A stretch of DNA of 64,000 bases, taken from contig NZ_CP125781.1 in the NCBI RefSeq assembly GCF_030053895.1, positions 1,860,001 through 1,924,000 of the forward strand. Reading direction: 5' to 3'. The position numbers and the translations under genes were made by a program. The stretch is from Trabulsiella odontotermitis (GTDB lineage Bacteria; Pseudomonadota; Gammaproteobacteria; Enterobacterales; Enterobacteriaceae). Below the pieces are notes generated by a model. The model saw nothing but the letters and a program-made list of their open reading frames with translations, searched no databases and was not told the origin of the DNA. Below are positions 53,431-60,659 of this stretch, in pieces (position 1 is the first letter of the stretch; each line of letters begins with the position of its first letter).

Positions 53431-54398
53431 AAGTTTCTCTCATTGATGACATGATCGGTATCAGGCTGTACGTGGGCGAATAATTGTTCGCGTGTTAATA
53501 CGCCGACGGGTGCGCTGTTTTCGATAACAGTAAGACTGTCAGTGCGCCTTGAGAGCATCAGCGCCAGCGCGTCTTTCAGTGTGGCGCTGGCCTCAAGCTG
53601 GTGCGGGTGGTGAGTTGTTAAGGCAGGTGCCATCGCCTGTTTCACCGGGGTAATGGCGAGAAGTTTCAACGTGGCGTCGCTGCCAACGAAAGCGGCGACA
53701 AACTCGTCCGCGGGTGAGGAGAGCACCACGGCTGGCGGAGCATACTGGCACAGCTTCCCTTCGCGCATAATGGCGATGCGGTCGCCCATTTTGATGGCTT
53801 CATCAAGATCATGGGTGACGATGATGACCGTCTTTTTCACGCGTTGCAGGATCTGCTTAAACTCGGTCTGTAAACGTCCCCGAACCAGCGGGTCGATGGC
53901 GCCAAAGGGTTCATCCATCAGCATCACTGGCGGATCTGCCGCCAGAGCCCGCGCAACGCCGACACGCTGACGCTGCCCCCCGGAAAGCGCCGCGGGAAAG
54001 CGACGGGCGTACTGCCCGGCATCCAGTCCCACCAGTTCCATCAATTCTTCCACCCGCGCCTGAATCCGTGAGGGGGTCCATCCCAGCAGGCGCGGTACGG
54101 TGGCAATGTTGTCCGCAACGGTCATATGCGGGAACAGCCCGACGTTCTGAATGACGTAGCCGATATGGCGGCGCAGCATGACCGGGTCTTCCGTGGCAAT
54201 ATCCCGTCCATTCACCCATATCCGCCCGGCGGTGGGTTGTTCCAGGCGGTTAATTAAGCGCATCGTGGTGGTTTTGCCGCAGCCGGAAGGGCCGATGAGC
54301 GCGGTCGTGGTTCCCTCTTCAAAGGTCATCGAGAGGTCATCAAGCGCTTTGCGTGAGGAACCAGGGTAAATTTTGCTGATATTTTCCAGTGTAATCAT
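53427..54398 (-). CDS. Betaine-type ABC transporter ATPase (OpuCA/YehX class)
   Basis: A 323-residue ATPase of quaternary-amine importers: Walker A GPSGCGKTT near residue 36, LSGGQRQRVGVARAL, Walker B VMLMDEPFGAIDP, then a C-terminal CBS-like segment (SRRTDSLTVIENSAPVGVLT). The ATG at 54398 starts MITLENISKIYPG; the open frame continues 65 codons upstream inside the permease gene and is not used. CBS domains in OpuA sense ionic strength; whether they do so here is unknown. Confidence 0.87.
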   Translation of the reverse strand: MITLENISKIYPGSSRKALDDLSMTFEEGTTTALIGPSGCGKTTTMRLINRLEQPTAGRIWVNGRDIATEDPVMLRRHIGYVIQNVGLFPHMTVADNIATVPRLLGWTPSRIQARVEELMELVGLDAGQYARRFPAALSGGQRQRVGVARALAADPPVMLMDEPFGAIDPLVRGRLQTEFKQILQRVKKTVIIVTHDLDEAIKMGDRIAIMREGKLCQYAPPAVVLSSPADEFVAAFVGSDATLKLLAITPVKQAMAPALTTHHPHQLEASATLKDALALMLSRRTDSLTVIENSAPVGVLTREQLFAHVQPDTDHVINERNL

Positions 54399-54402
54399 GC
54401 CA

Positions 54403-55044
54403 TTAACTCTTTGGAATATGCTGAAAAAACAAACGCTCCACCAGCGAGAAAAGCGCTTCGATACCCATTGCCAGCAAAATGATGGGCACCGCGCCGACCA
54501 GAAGGCGTGACATATCCATAATGGCAATGCCGGTAGTGACAAAATCCCCCAGTCCACCGCCGCCGATAAATGAGGCCAGCGCGGCTCCGCCAACCACCTG
54601 GACGGCGGCGGTACGACATCCGGCGAGAATACCGGGCGCCGCTAAAGGCAGTACTATCTTGCCGGTGACCTGACGGGGGGTGAGTCCCATGCCATTTGCT
54701 GCGGAAAGCGTATCCGGGTCAATGGACTGAATGCTGGTGCAGGTATTGAGTAAAATCGGTGGAATGGCCAGCACCACGAGCGCAACGATTGAGGGCAGCA
54801 GGCCAATGCCGAGAAACGGCATGGTTGCCGCAAGGATCGCCAGGCTGGGGATGGTTCGCAATGTGCCAGTCCCACTAGTGACGATTAAGGCGAGGCGAGG
54901 GGAGTTCGCAATCAAAATCCCCAGAGGAACCGCAATGATTAAGGCAATGCCCAACGAAAACCCGCACATGATCAAATGCTGCCATACCGCCTGCCAGAAC
55001 AGCGGTTGGTTTTCCACTACCCACAACCACGCTTGAGTGATCAT
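54403..55044 (-). CDS. Betaine-type ABC permease (OpuCB/YehW class)
   Basis: A 213-residue permease with about five or six helices and the ATPase-contact loop GMGLTPRQVTGKIVLPLAAPG. ATG at 55044 is chosen over 55050: it leaves six bases after AAGGAG and makes the standard ATGA overlap with the previous gene. It pairs with the following permease to form a heterodimeric channel. Confidence 0.86.
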   Translation of the reverse strand: MITQAWLWVVENQPLFWQAVWQHLIMCGFSLGIALIIAVPLGILIANSPRLALIVTSGTGTLRTIPSLAILAATMPFLGIGLLPSIVALVVLAIPPILLNTCTSIQSIDPDTLSAANGMGLTPRQVTGKIVLPLAAPGILAGCRTAAVQVVGGAALASFIGGGGLGDFVTTGIAIMDMSRLLVGAVPIILLAMGIEALFSLVERLFFQHIPKS

Positions 55045-55664
55045 TGGCATCTCCTTTGCGCAAGGCGCCGCTGTAACCTGACAAAAAACACATCGGCGCC
55101 GATTGCCAGAAGCGATGTCAGCCCGCCGCCGATAAAGATTTTCTCCGGGTAACGTTGGTCCAGCCCGGCGAGAATAATCGCGCCAAGCCCGCCCGCGTTG
55201 ATATAGGCCGCAATCGTGGCAATGCCGATAAGCGTCGTGGTGGCAATACGCAGCCCACTGATGATAAAGGGCAACGCCAGCGGTAATTCCACTTCACGCA
55301 GATTGCGCCATTTACCGTACCCCATGCCACGTGCCGCTTCGCGGACATCCTGTGGGATGGCGTGGAAACCGGCAGCAATATTGCGGGTCAGGATCATCAG
55401 CGCATAAGCCGTCAGACCGACGATGGCCGGGAGAATACCGATGCCCAGCCACGGAATGAGTAGCGCGAACAGCGCCAGCCCAGGAATCGCAAAGATTGTG
55501 CCGGTGATGGTCAGTACCACCGCGTACAGTCGTGGACGACGGGCGGTCGTAATGCCGAGAAACAACGAAATGACGAACGCCACCAGCATCGCGATGCCTA
55601 CCAGCAACAAATGCTGCAAGAGCGCCAGGAGAATGTCGTCATAATGTCGGGTTACCCAACGCAT
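55041..55664 (-). CDS. Betaine-type ABC permease (OpuCD/YehY class)
   Basis: A 207-residue permease with about six helices and the contact loop RGMGYGKWRNLREVELPLAL. The ATG at 55664 overlaps the stop of the lyase-like gene (TGATG); a longer in-frame start would lie well inside that gene. Coupled translation ties transporter and lyase together. Confidence 0.86.
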   Translation of the reverse strand: MRWVTRHYDDILLALLQHLLLVGIAMLVAFVISLFLGITTARRPRLYAVVLTITGTIFAIPGLALFALLIPWLGIGILPAIVGLTAYALMILTRNIAAGFHAIPQDVREAARGMGYGKWRNLREVELPLALPFIISGLRIATTTLIGIATIAAYINAGGLGAIILAGLDQRYPEKIFIGGGLTSLLAIGADVFFVRLQRRLAQRRCQ

Positions 55665-57214
55665 CAGGCTGTCTCCAGTAGCGGAGCCGTACCGACAAGC
55701 CATGCCGGTTGCATGATTTCCCCAGCCAGTATGGCGATGTCGTCAGCGCTGGAGCGATCTTCATCCAGCGACGCCACCCGCGCGCGAACCCTGCTGTGTA
55801 GCGATTTTGCATGATGGCCGGTTTGCGCGGCATCCTGCAAATCCAGCGCCTGGGCGGCCACCAGCAGCTCAATGGCGACCAGATAACGCAGACTTTCCAG
55901 CAAACGCGTGGTTTTACTGATAACGCCCATCGCCTGTGAGGCATAATCCTCAACCCGGTCGGCCACCGGTATCGTCAACGGCGAAAGCGGTTGGGCGTGA
56001 TGCGCGATATCACTCACCAGTGCAGATACCGTTTTTTGTAGCGTGGCGAATCCGGTTTGCCCGGCATGACGCGTGAGAAAACGCGGCAGTCCACTGGCGG
56101 CAGGGGACATCATTTTCATGATCCGTTCGCCAGTGCAGGCGGCGTGACGCGCAAGAGCCATCCCCAGACTTTCCAGCGTCAGCGCCAGATGTGTGGCATC
56201 AAAATTGGCATTCGCCAGCACCAGCCCGGGTTCTGCCAGCAGACCCGGGTTGTCATCAGCGCTGTTGAGTTCCAGCTCCACTGCCGCTCGGGCCAACAAA
56301 TAATAGTGGCGAACGCAGGCCAGTACCGGTGCGACGCAGCGGAAGCTCAGGGGATCCTGCAACGCGCGCGCGCCATCAGGCTGTAGCAACTGGCTGCCTT
56401 CCAGAAGCGTCAGCAGATATGCAGCGGTTTCAGCCTGTTGCGGTGCAGGGCGCATGTGCGCCGCCCAGGGGGTGAGCGGTGAAATATTGGCGCGAAACGC
56501 TTCAAACGAGAGCACGATAGCCCCCGCGTGGACATTCACCAGCCGGGCGATATCCAGAAGCAGCAGTGCGCCGAGGCCGACGCTGGCGGCGTTAGATGAC
56601 ACCAATGCCAGCCCGTCTTTCCCGCGTAACAGCGCAGGCGTCAGGTTAAGCTGGTTCAACACGGTAGTCGCAGGCAATATCGTGCTCTGATATTCAACCT
56701 CGCCATCGCCGACAAGCGCGCGTCCTATATGCGCCAGTGGTGCGAGATCTGCCTCACCAATCGAACCGATAAGCGGGACGCGGGGATGTATCCCCTGGTT
56801 GAGGAAGGTCAGCAATGTTTGCGTCACGGGCAGGGAAATACCGGATGCCCCCTGCGCCAGTCCCGCAAGGCGAGCCAGCATGATGGCGCGAACCTGAGCA
56901 CGGGTTGCCAGCTGACCGACGCCGACCGCCCGCGCTAACGGGATCCGCCGCTGAATGGTCTGAAGCCGTTCCTCATCATGATGGCCATCCGGGGTGTGCA
57001 ATACCGTCGTATCGACATTTGCGCCAAGTCCGGTGGTGACGCCATAGATACGCTGTCCGGCGCTGATGCTGCGCATCAGAAAATCAAAGGATGCGCTGAT
57101 GGCTTGCTGCGCTTGCGCCCCTGGTTCGACAATCTGACCGCCGTCGGCGACAGCCCGCACATCTTCAAGCGTGAGTGGCGCATCGCCCAGAATAAGTTTC
57201 GTTGCCACGATCAT
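55664..57214 (-). CDS. HAL-superfamily lyase lacking the MIO triad (ergothionase-like candidate)
   Basis: A 516-residue protein of the histidine/phenylalanine ammonia-lyase fold. It retains the active-site loop YGVTTGLG (Tyr57), NSADDNPGL and RVEDYAS (Glu422), but the segment that normally reads GSxGASGDLAPL is GSIGEADLAPL (150-160): the Ala-Ser-Gly that cyclises to MIO is absent. A MIO-free mechanism suits substrates with a good leaving group; ergothionase, a HAL relative eliminating trimethylamine from ergothioneine, is a known example. Transport genes for quaternary amines on both sides agree. Database labels of histidine ammonia-lyase would be misleading. Confidence 0.8.
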   Translation of the reverse strand: MIVATKLILGDAPLTLEDVRAVADGGQIVEPGAQAQQAISASFDFLMRSISAGQRIYGVTTGLGANVDTTVLHTPDGHHDEERLQTIQRRIPLARAVGVGQLATRAQVRAIMLARLAGLAQGASGISLPVTQTLLTFLNQGIHPRVPLIGSIGEADLAPLAHIGRALVGDGEVEYQSTILPATTVLNQLNLTPALLRGKDGLALVSSNAASVGLGALLLLDIARLVNVHAGAIVLSFEAFRANISPLTPWAAHMRPAPQQAETAAYLLTLLEGSQLLQPDGARALQDPLSFRCVAPVLACVRHYYLLARAAVELELNSADDNPGLLAEPGLVLANANFDATHLALTLESLGMALARHAACTGERIMKMMSPAASGLPRFLTRHAGQTGFATLQKTVSALVSDIAHHAQPLSPLTIPVADRVEDYASQAMGVISKTTRLLESLRYLVAIELLVAAQALDLQDAAQTGHHAKSLHSRVRARVASLDEDRSSADDIAILAGEIMQPAWLVGTAPLLETA

Positions 57215-57217
57215 GCC

Positions 57218-58105
57218 TTATTTGATGACGCCTTTTTTGCGCAAAAAGTCTTCCGCCACGTCGCGCGGTTCTTCTTTATTCTTTTCCACTTCGGCATTGA
57301 GTTTTTGCATGGTGGCGTTATCCAGTAACTGGCTGACGTTATTTAATATTTCGCGAACCTGAGGATGTTTTTGTAGCGCGTCATCGCGTACTACCGGCGC
57401 GACTTCGTACGGTGGGAAGAGATGCTTATCATCTTCCAGCGCCACGTACTGATTTTCCGCGATTTGCCAGTCGGTCGCGAAGCCATTTGCAACGTCAATC
57501 TGCCCGGCGGCAAGTGCGTCGTAACGCAAACCGACTTTGGCAAACTGGCGGAAGGTTTTAAATTTAATGCCATAGGTCTGTTCCAGCCCTTTCAGGCCGT
57601 CCTGGCGGTCGCCAAACTCCGCGCCTGCGCCGATGGTCAGTTCCGGCGCGGCTTTAGCGAGATCGGAAAGCGTTTTCAGGTGATATTTTTCTGCTGTCTG
57701 TTTGCTCACCAGCAGTGCGTAGCCGTTGTTCACGCGGGCAGGTTGCAGCCAGGTAAGATGGTATTGCTGCTGATAGGCGTCGCTGACCTGTTTAAATACA
57801 TGGGCGGCATCAGAAGAGGGCTTGCCTTTGACTACTGCGCTAAGCGCCGTACCGGTATATTCCGGGTACATATCAATTTCGCCTTTCAGCAGCGCCGCGT
57901 GGGCAATTAATGTCCCGCCCAGGTTTGTTTTGCGCTCAACCGAAAGTCCTGATTGTTCCAGTGTCCGGGCATAAATTTCCGCCAGAATATATTGTTCGGT
58001 AAAGTTCTTACTGCCAACAACGACATCAGCTGCCTGTACCTGAACGGTCGCCAGCCCCAGTCCCAGCATAAGCCAGGAGATTACGCGTTTCTTTTTACTC
58101 TTCAT
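57218..58105 (-). CDS. Betaine-type periplasmic binding protein (OpuAC/OsmF family)
   Basis: A 295-residue periplasmic binding protein with a lysine-rich signal peptide ending VQVQA and the OpuAC core (VVVGSKNFTEQYILAEIYAR; GEIDMYPEYTGTALSAV; YEVAPVVRDDALQKHPQVRE). OsmF, OpuCC and the ergothioneine-binding EgtU are of this family. The ATG at 58105 is preferred over TTG at 58111. First gene of the operon; the lyase gene starts three bases after its stop. Aromatic box residues need structural modelling to judge the ligand. Confidence 0.87.
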   Translation of the reverse strand: MKSKKKRVISWLMLGLGLATVQVQAADVVVGSKNFTEQYILAEIYARTLEQSGLSVERKTNLGGTLIAHAALLKGEIDMYPEYTGTALSAVVKGKPSSDAAHVFKQVSDAYQQQYHLTWLQPARVNNGYALLVSKQTAEKYHLKTLSDLAKAAPELTIGAGAEFGDRQDGLKGLEQTYGIKFKTFRQFAKVGLRYDALAAGQIDVANGFATDWQIAENQYVALEDDKHLFPPYEVAPVVRDDALQKHPQVREILNNVSQLLDNATMQKLNAEVEKNKEEPRDVAEDFLRKKGVIK

Positions 58106-58213
58106 CCCCAATGTCCCCGCAATGAAATGCCTGAATTTACTTGTATATACAAACCAGAGAAGCTAGCAGCACATTGATGACGGACGAAATAGGAATTCGT
58201 TCTTTCTTATAAC

Positions 58214-58257
58214 GGAAACGGGGAATATTCCATGCCGTTTATTATTCCCGCTTCCGC
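58214..58257. promoter_or_regulatory. Inverted repeat between divergent operons
   Basis: GGGAATA at 58222-58228 pairs with TATTCCC at 58244-58250, and CGGAA at 58214-58218 with TTCCG at 58253-58257. It is near the middle of the 202-base divergent gap and may be an operator shared by both operons. No regulator gene lies next to it. Confidence 0.4.
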
Positions 58258-58307
58258 AAACCTCCCTCCGCTGTTAGTGTTCTTGTAACAAGTAAGGAGA
58301 GATAACA

Positions 58308-59186
58308 ATGAATCAGCAACCTGTAGTGGCGGTGTTAGGGTTGGGAGCGATGGGGCATGCCTTTGCCGCGAACCTGCTCAGGAAGGGGTTTGCCGTGCGC
58401 GGCTGGAATCGCACGCGGGCGCGTGGCGAAGATTTGGTACCGCTGGGTTTAGCGCTGTCAGAGCGCGCCGCGCAGGCGGTCGAAGGTGCCGACGTCGTGA
58501 TTGCCATGTTGTCGGATGGCGAGACGACGCAAAAGATACTGGCTGACGTGCAGTCAGCATTCAAGCCGGGTGCGACGCTCTGCCAGATGGGAACCATCGG
58601 CATGGAAGCGACCGATGCGCTGCTGGCGCAACTGACACAGGCGCGCCCTGATGTTGTGTTTATTGATGCACCGGTTTCAGGCACCAAGGCGCCCGCTGAA
58701 AATGCGCAAATACTGATCCTGGCCAGCGGCGAACGTTCGCGGGCGCAGGCGGCGGAACAGGTCTTTTCTGCCATCAGTAAAGGCACGGTATGGCTGGGTG
58801 AGGCCGGGGCCAGTTCGCGGATGAAACTGGTAGTCAACAGCTGGCTGATTGGCATGATGCAGAGCCTGAGCGAAACCGTAATACTGGCAGAGAAACTGGG
58901 TTTTACGGCCAGCGAACTGTGGAGCGTGCTGGAGGGCGGGCCGCTGGCGGCGCCTTACGCCAAAGCAAAACTCGATATGATTTCTGGTGGTGATTTTACG
59001 CCGCAGATGCACCTTATCTGGGCGCTGAAAGACGCGCGTCTGGCGAAAGAGGCTTCCGCAGATGCCAGATTACCCGCGCTGGATAACATCATCGCCCTGT
59101 GGCAGCAGGCGGCGGAGGCTGGTTACGGTGAACAGGATCTGGCGAGCATTTACCAGTACCTGAAAACGGAAACAAAGGAAGCCTGA
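58308..59186 (+). CDS. 3-hydroxyisobutyrate dehydrogenase family oxidoreductase
   Basis: A 292-residue beta-hydroxyacid dehydrogenase. The nucleotide loop is GLGAMGHAFA (11-20) followed by WNRTRARG, where Arg suggests NADP; APVSGTKAPA (121-130) binds substrate and Lys173 (SSRMKLVVNSW) is the catalytic lysine. ATG follows AAGGAG. It diverges from the betaine/lyase operon and is coupled to the next gene by TGATG. The substrate is unknown; GarR, HIBADH and imine-reductase-like relatives share this fold. Confidence 0.85.
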   Translation: MNQQPVVAVLGLGAMGHAFAANLLRKGFAVRGWNRTRARGEDLVPLGLALSERAAQAVEGADVVIAMLSDGETTQKILADVQSAFKPGATLCQMGTIGMEATDALLAQLTQARPDVVFIDAPVSGTKAPAENAQILILASGERSRAQAAEQVFSAISKGTVWLGEAGASSRMKLVVNSWLIGMMQSLSETVILAEKLGFTASELWSVLEGGPLAAPYAKAKLDMISGGDFTPQMHLIWALKDARLAKEASADARLPALDNIIALWQQAAEAGYGEQDLASIYQYLKTETKEA

Positions 59187-59761
59187 TGAACGCTGAGTTC
59201 TGCTGGGTCAATGAACCCCATTCATGGCGGCGTGAAAACGACACGTTGTGGGTGACAACAGATGCAGGAACCGACTTCTGGCATACAACCTGGTACGGAT
59301 TCGAGCGTTTTTCCGGTCATTTCTATGGCTGTGATGTCACGGGCGATTTCACCTTCCAGGTGAAGATATGCGGGGATTTCAACACACTTTATGATCAGGC
59401 CGGGATCATGCTTATGCAGGATAAGGATCATTGGTTAAAAGCTGGTATCGAGTATAACGATGGCGCTCCGGCAATCGGCAGTGTGTTGACGCTTGGGCAT
59501 TCTGACTGGGCAACGGGGCTGTTCCCTGGAGACGCGGCGTTGTTCTGGATGCGTCTGACCCGCAAAGGGGACAGCCTGCGTTTGCAGTATTCAGCCGATG
59601 GCAAAAGCTGGCCACTGCTGCGGCTGGCTCACTTCCCCGGTTCCGGCAAATGTTCGGTAGGCGTGATGTGCTGCACACCGGAACGCGGCGGGCTCTCCGT
59701 ACGGTTCGATGATTTTCTGCTCGCGCCAGCATTTGATAATGCACTGCATGATTTGTCCTGA
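59186..59761 (+). CDS. DUF1349 concanavalin-like protein
   Basis: A 191-residue protein of the DUF1349 family, a lectin-like beta-sandwich (WHTTWYGFERFSGHFYG; YDQAGIMLMQDKDHWLKAGI; DSLRLQYSADGKSWPLLRLA). No signal peptide, so cytosolic. The biochemical role is unknown in the family. It overlaps the oxidoreductase gene by one base and ends at a terminator. Confidence 0.85.
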   Translation: MNAEFCWVNEPHSWRRENDTLWVTTDAGTDFWHTTWYGFERFSGHFYGCDVTGDFTFQVKICGDFNTLYDQAGIMLMQDKDHWLKAGIEYNDGAPAIGSVLTLGHSDWATGLFPGDAALFWMRLTRKGDSLRLQYSADGKSWPLLRLAHFPGSGKCSVGVMCCTPERGGLSVRFDDFLLAPAFDNALHDLS

Positions 59762-59789
59762 CAGGTCGCATTCCTGACCCCGGAAAAAG

Positions 59790-59821
59790 AAAAGACCGCC
59801 TCCTGAGTGACGCGGTCTTTT
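59790..59821. terminator. Terminator between the DUF1349 gene and the VOC gene
   Basis: AAAAGACCGC at 59790-59799 pairs perfectly with GCGGTCTTTT at 59812-59821. T runs on both strands let it serve both convergent genes. Confidence 0.85.
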
Positions 59822-59843
59822 ACTGTCTGGCTTCAAAAAACAA

Positions 59844-60236
59844 TCAGGACGCTGCGGCGTAATACACAAACGCCAGTTTGTTGCCGTCGGGATCTCTCAC
59901 ATACGCACTATGAAAACCGTTGCCATAATGCGCACGATGTCCCGGCGCGCCTTCGTCTGTTCCACCCAGGCGCATCGCCAGTGCATAAAGTTCTTCGATG
60001 TGCTCAGGAGAGCGGGCATTCAGCGCCACCATCACTCCATTTCCCACTGTGGCATCTTGCTTATCAAACGGTCTGCCGACACAGAGTCCGGTGGTCGTGT
60101 TGCCATTGAAAGTGCCCCATGAGGCACCTTCTTCGCCGCGTCCACCCTGATGGTACCCCAGTAGCTCCATGAGTGGATCGTAAAACCGGAGCGCGCGAGG
60201 CAGATCATTAGTACCGAGCATGATATATGAAAACAT
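59844..60236 (-). CDS. VOC-family (glyoxalase-fold) protein
   Basis: A 130-residue vicinal-oxygen-chelate protein: MFSYIMLGTNDLPRALRFYD at the start, and HSAYVRDPDGNKLAFVYY at the end, where Asp and the preceding residues build the fold; the usual metal Glu positions are not obvious. Such proteins include lactoylglutathione lyases, dioxygenases and drug-binding proteins; the role here is unknown. The ATG at 60236 is preceded by AGGAGGATTT. It stands alone. Confidence 0.85.
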   Translation of the reverse strand: MFSYIMLGTNDLPRALRFYDPLMELLGYHQGGRGEEGASWGTFNGNTTTGLCVGRPFDKQDATVGNGVMVALNARSPEHIEELYALAMRLGGTDEGAPGHRAHYGNGFHSAYVRDPDGNKLAFVYYAAAS

Positions 60237-60659
60237 AAATCCTCCTTTTTTCATTATGCTTTCCGTATAACAACACACGCCGGAGTTCAGTGCTAATAAT
60301 CTGACATTAGGATTGATATTATTTTGCCCTTCCGGCACCACGTGACATTAACTCTTTTTTTGTTATCAGTAAGGTAAAGCAAGAAAAATGAATGAGTCCG
60401 CTCACAATTTTTTTTGCATAAAAAACAGACAGATACGGCGATTTCTTTCAACATTAAGCGGTAAGATGCAAGCCTTCTGTTGTCTAAATCGCACGTAAAG
60501 TAAAACCGATTTCCGCCGATAGATCACATAGACACGTTAAAACATGATCAAATTCAATGTGTTAGACAAAACTCTGTTCGTGAGGGAGCGCACCCGTTCT
60601 TGTTCAAATTTTTCCAACGGGAGGGCAGAGAGAAAGCGACCTTTACCGTGAGATAATAG
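60237..60659. other. 423-base gap with VOC and chemoreceptor promoters
   Basis: No gene was found. The right part holds the sigma-28 promoter at 60496-60522 and a long chemoreceptor leader of about 130 bases. The left part is AT-rich and should hold the promoter of the VOC gene; no clear elements were assigned. Confidence 0.6.
60496..60522 (+). promoter_or_regulatory. FliA (sigma-28) promoter of the chemoreceptor gene
   Basis: TAAA at 60496-60499, a 15-base spacer and GCCGATAG at 60515-60522 match the flagellar consensus TAAA-N15-GCCGATAA at 11 of 12 fixed positions. This places the receptor in the class 3 flagellar regulon. Confidence 0.85.

Noticed and set aside
55664..57214. Histidine utilisation (hut) interpretation of the lyase gene
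   Set aside because: No hutU, hutI, hutG or hutC nearby, and the MIO triad is missing, so histidine degradation is not supported.
58246..58257. Possible attachment-site copy of the serT 3' end (CGCTTCCGC)
   Set aside because: Only nine bases match, without the CCA or T-arm sequence. A match of this length is expected by chance in 64 kb.
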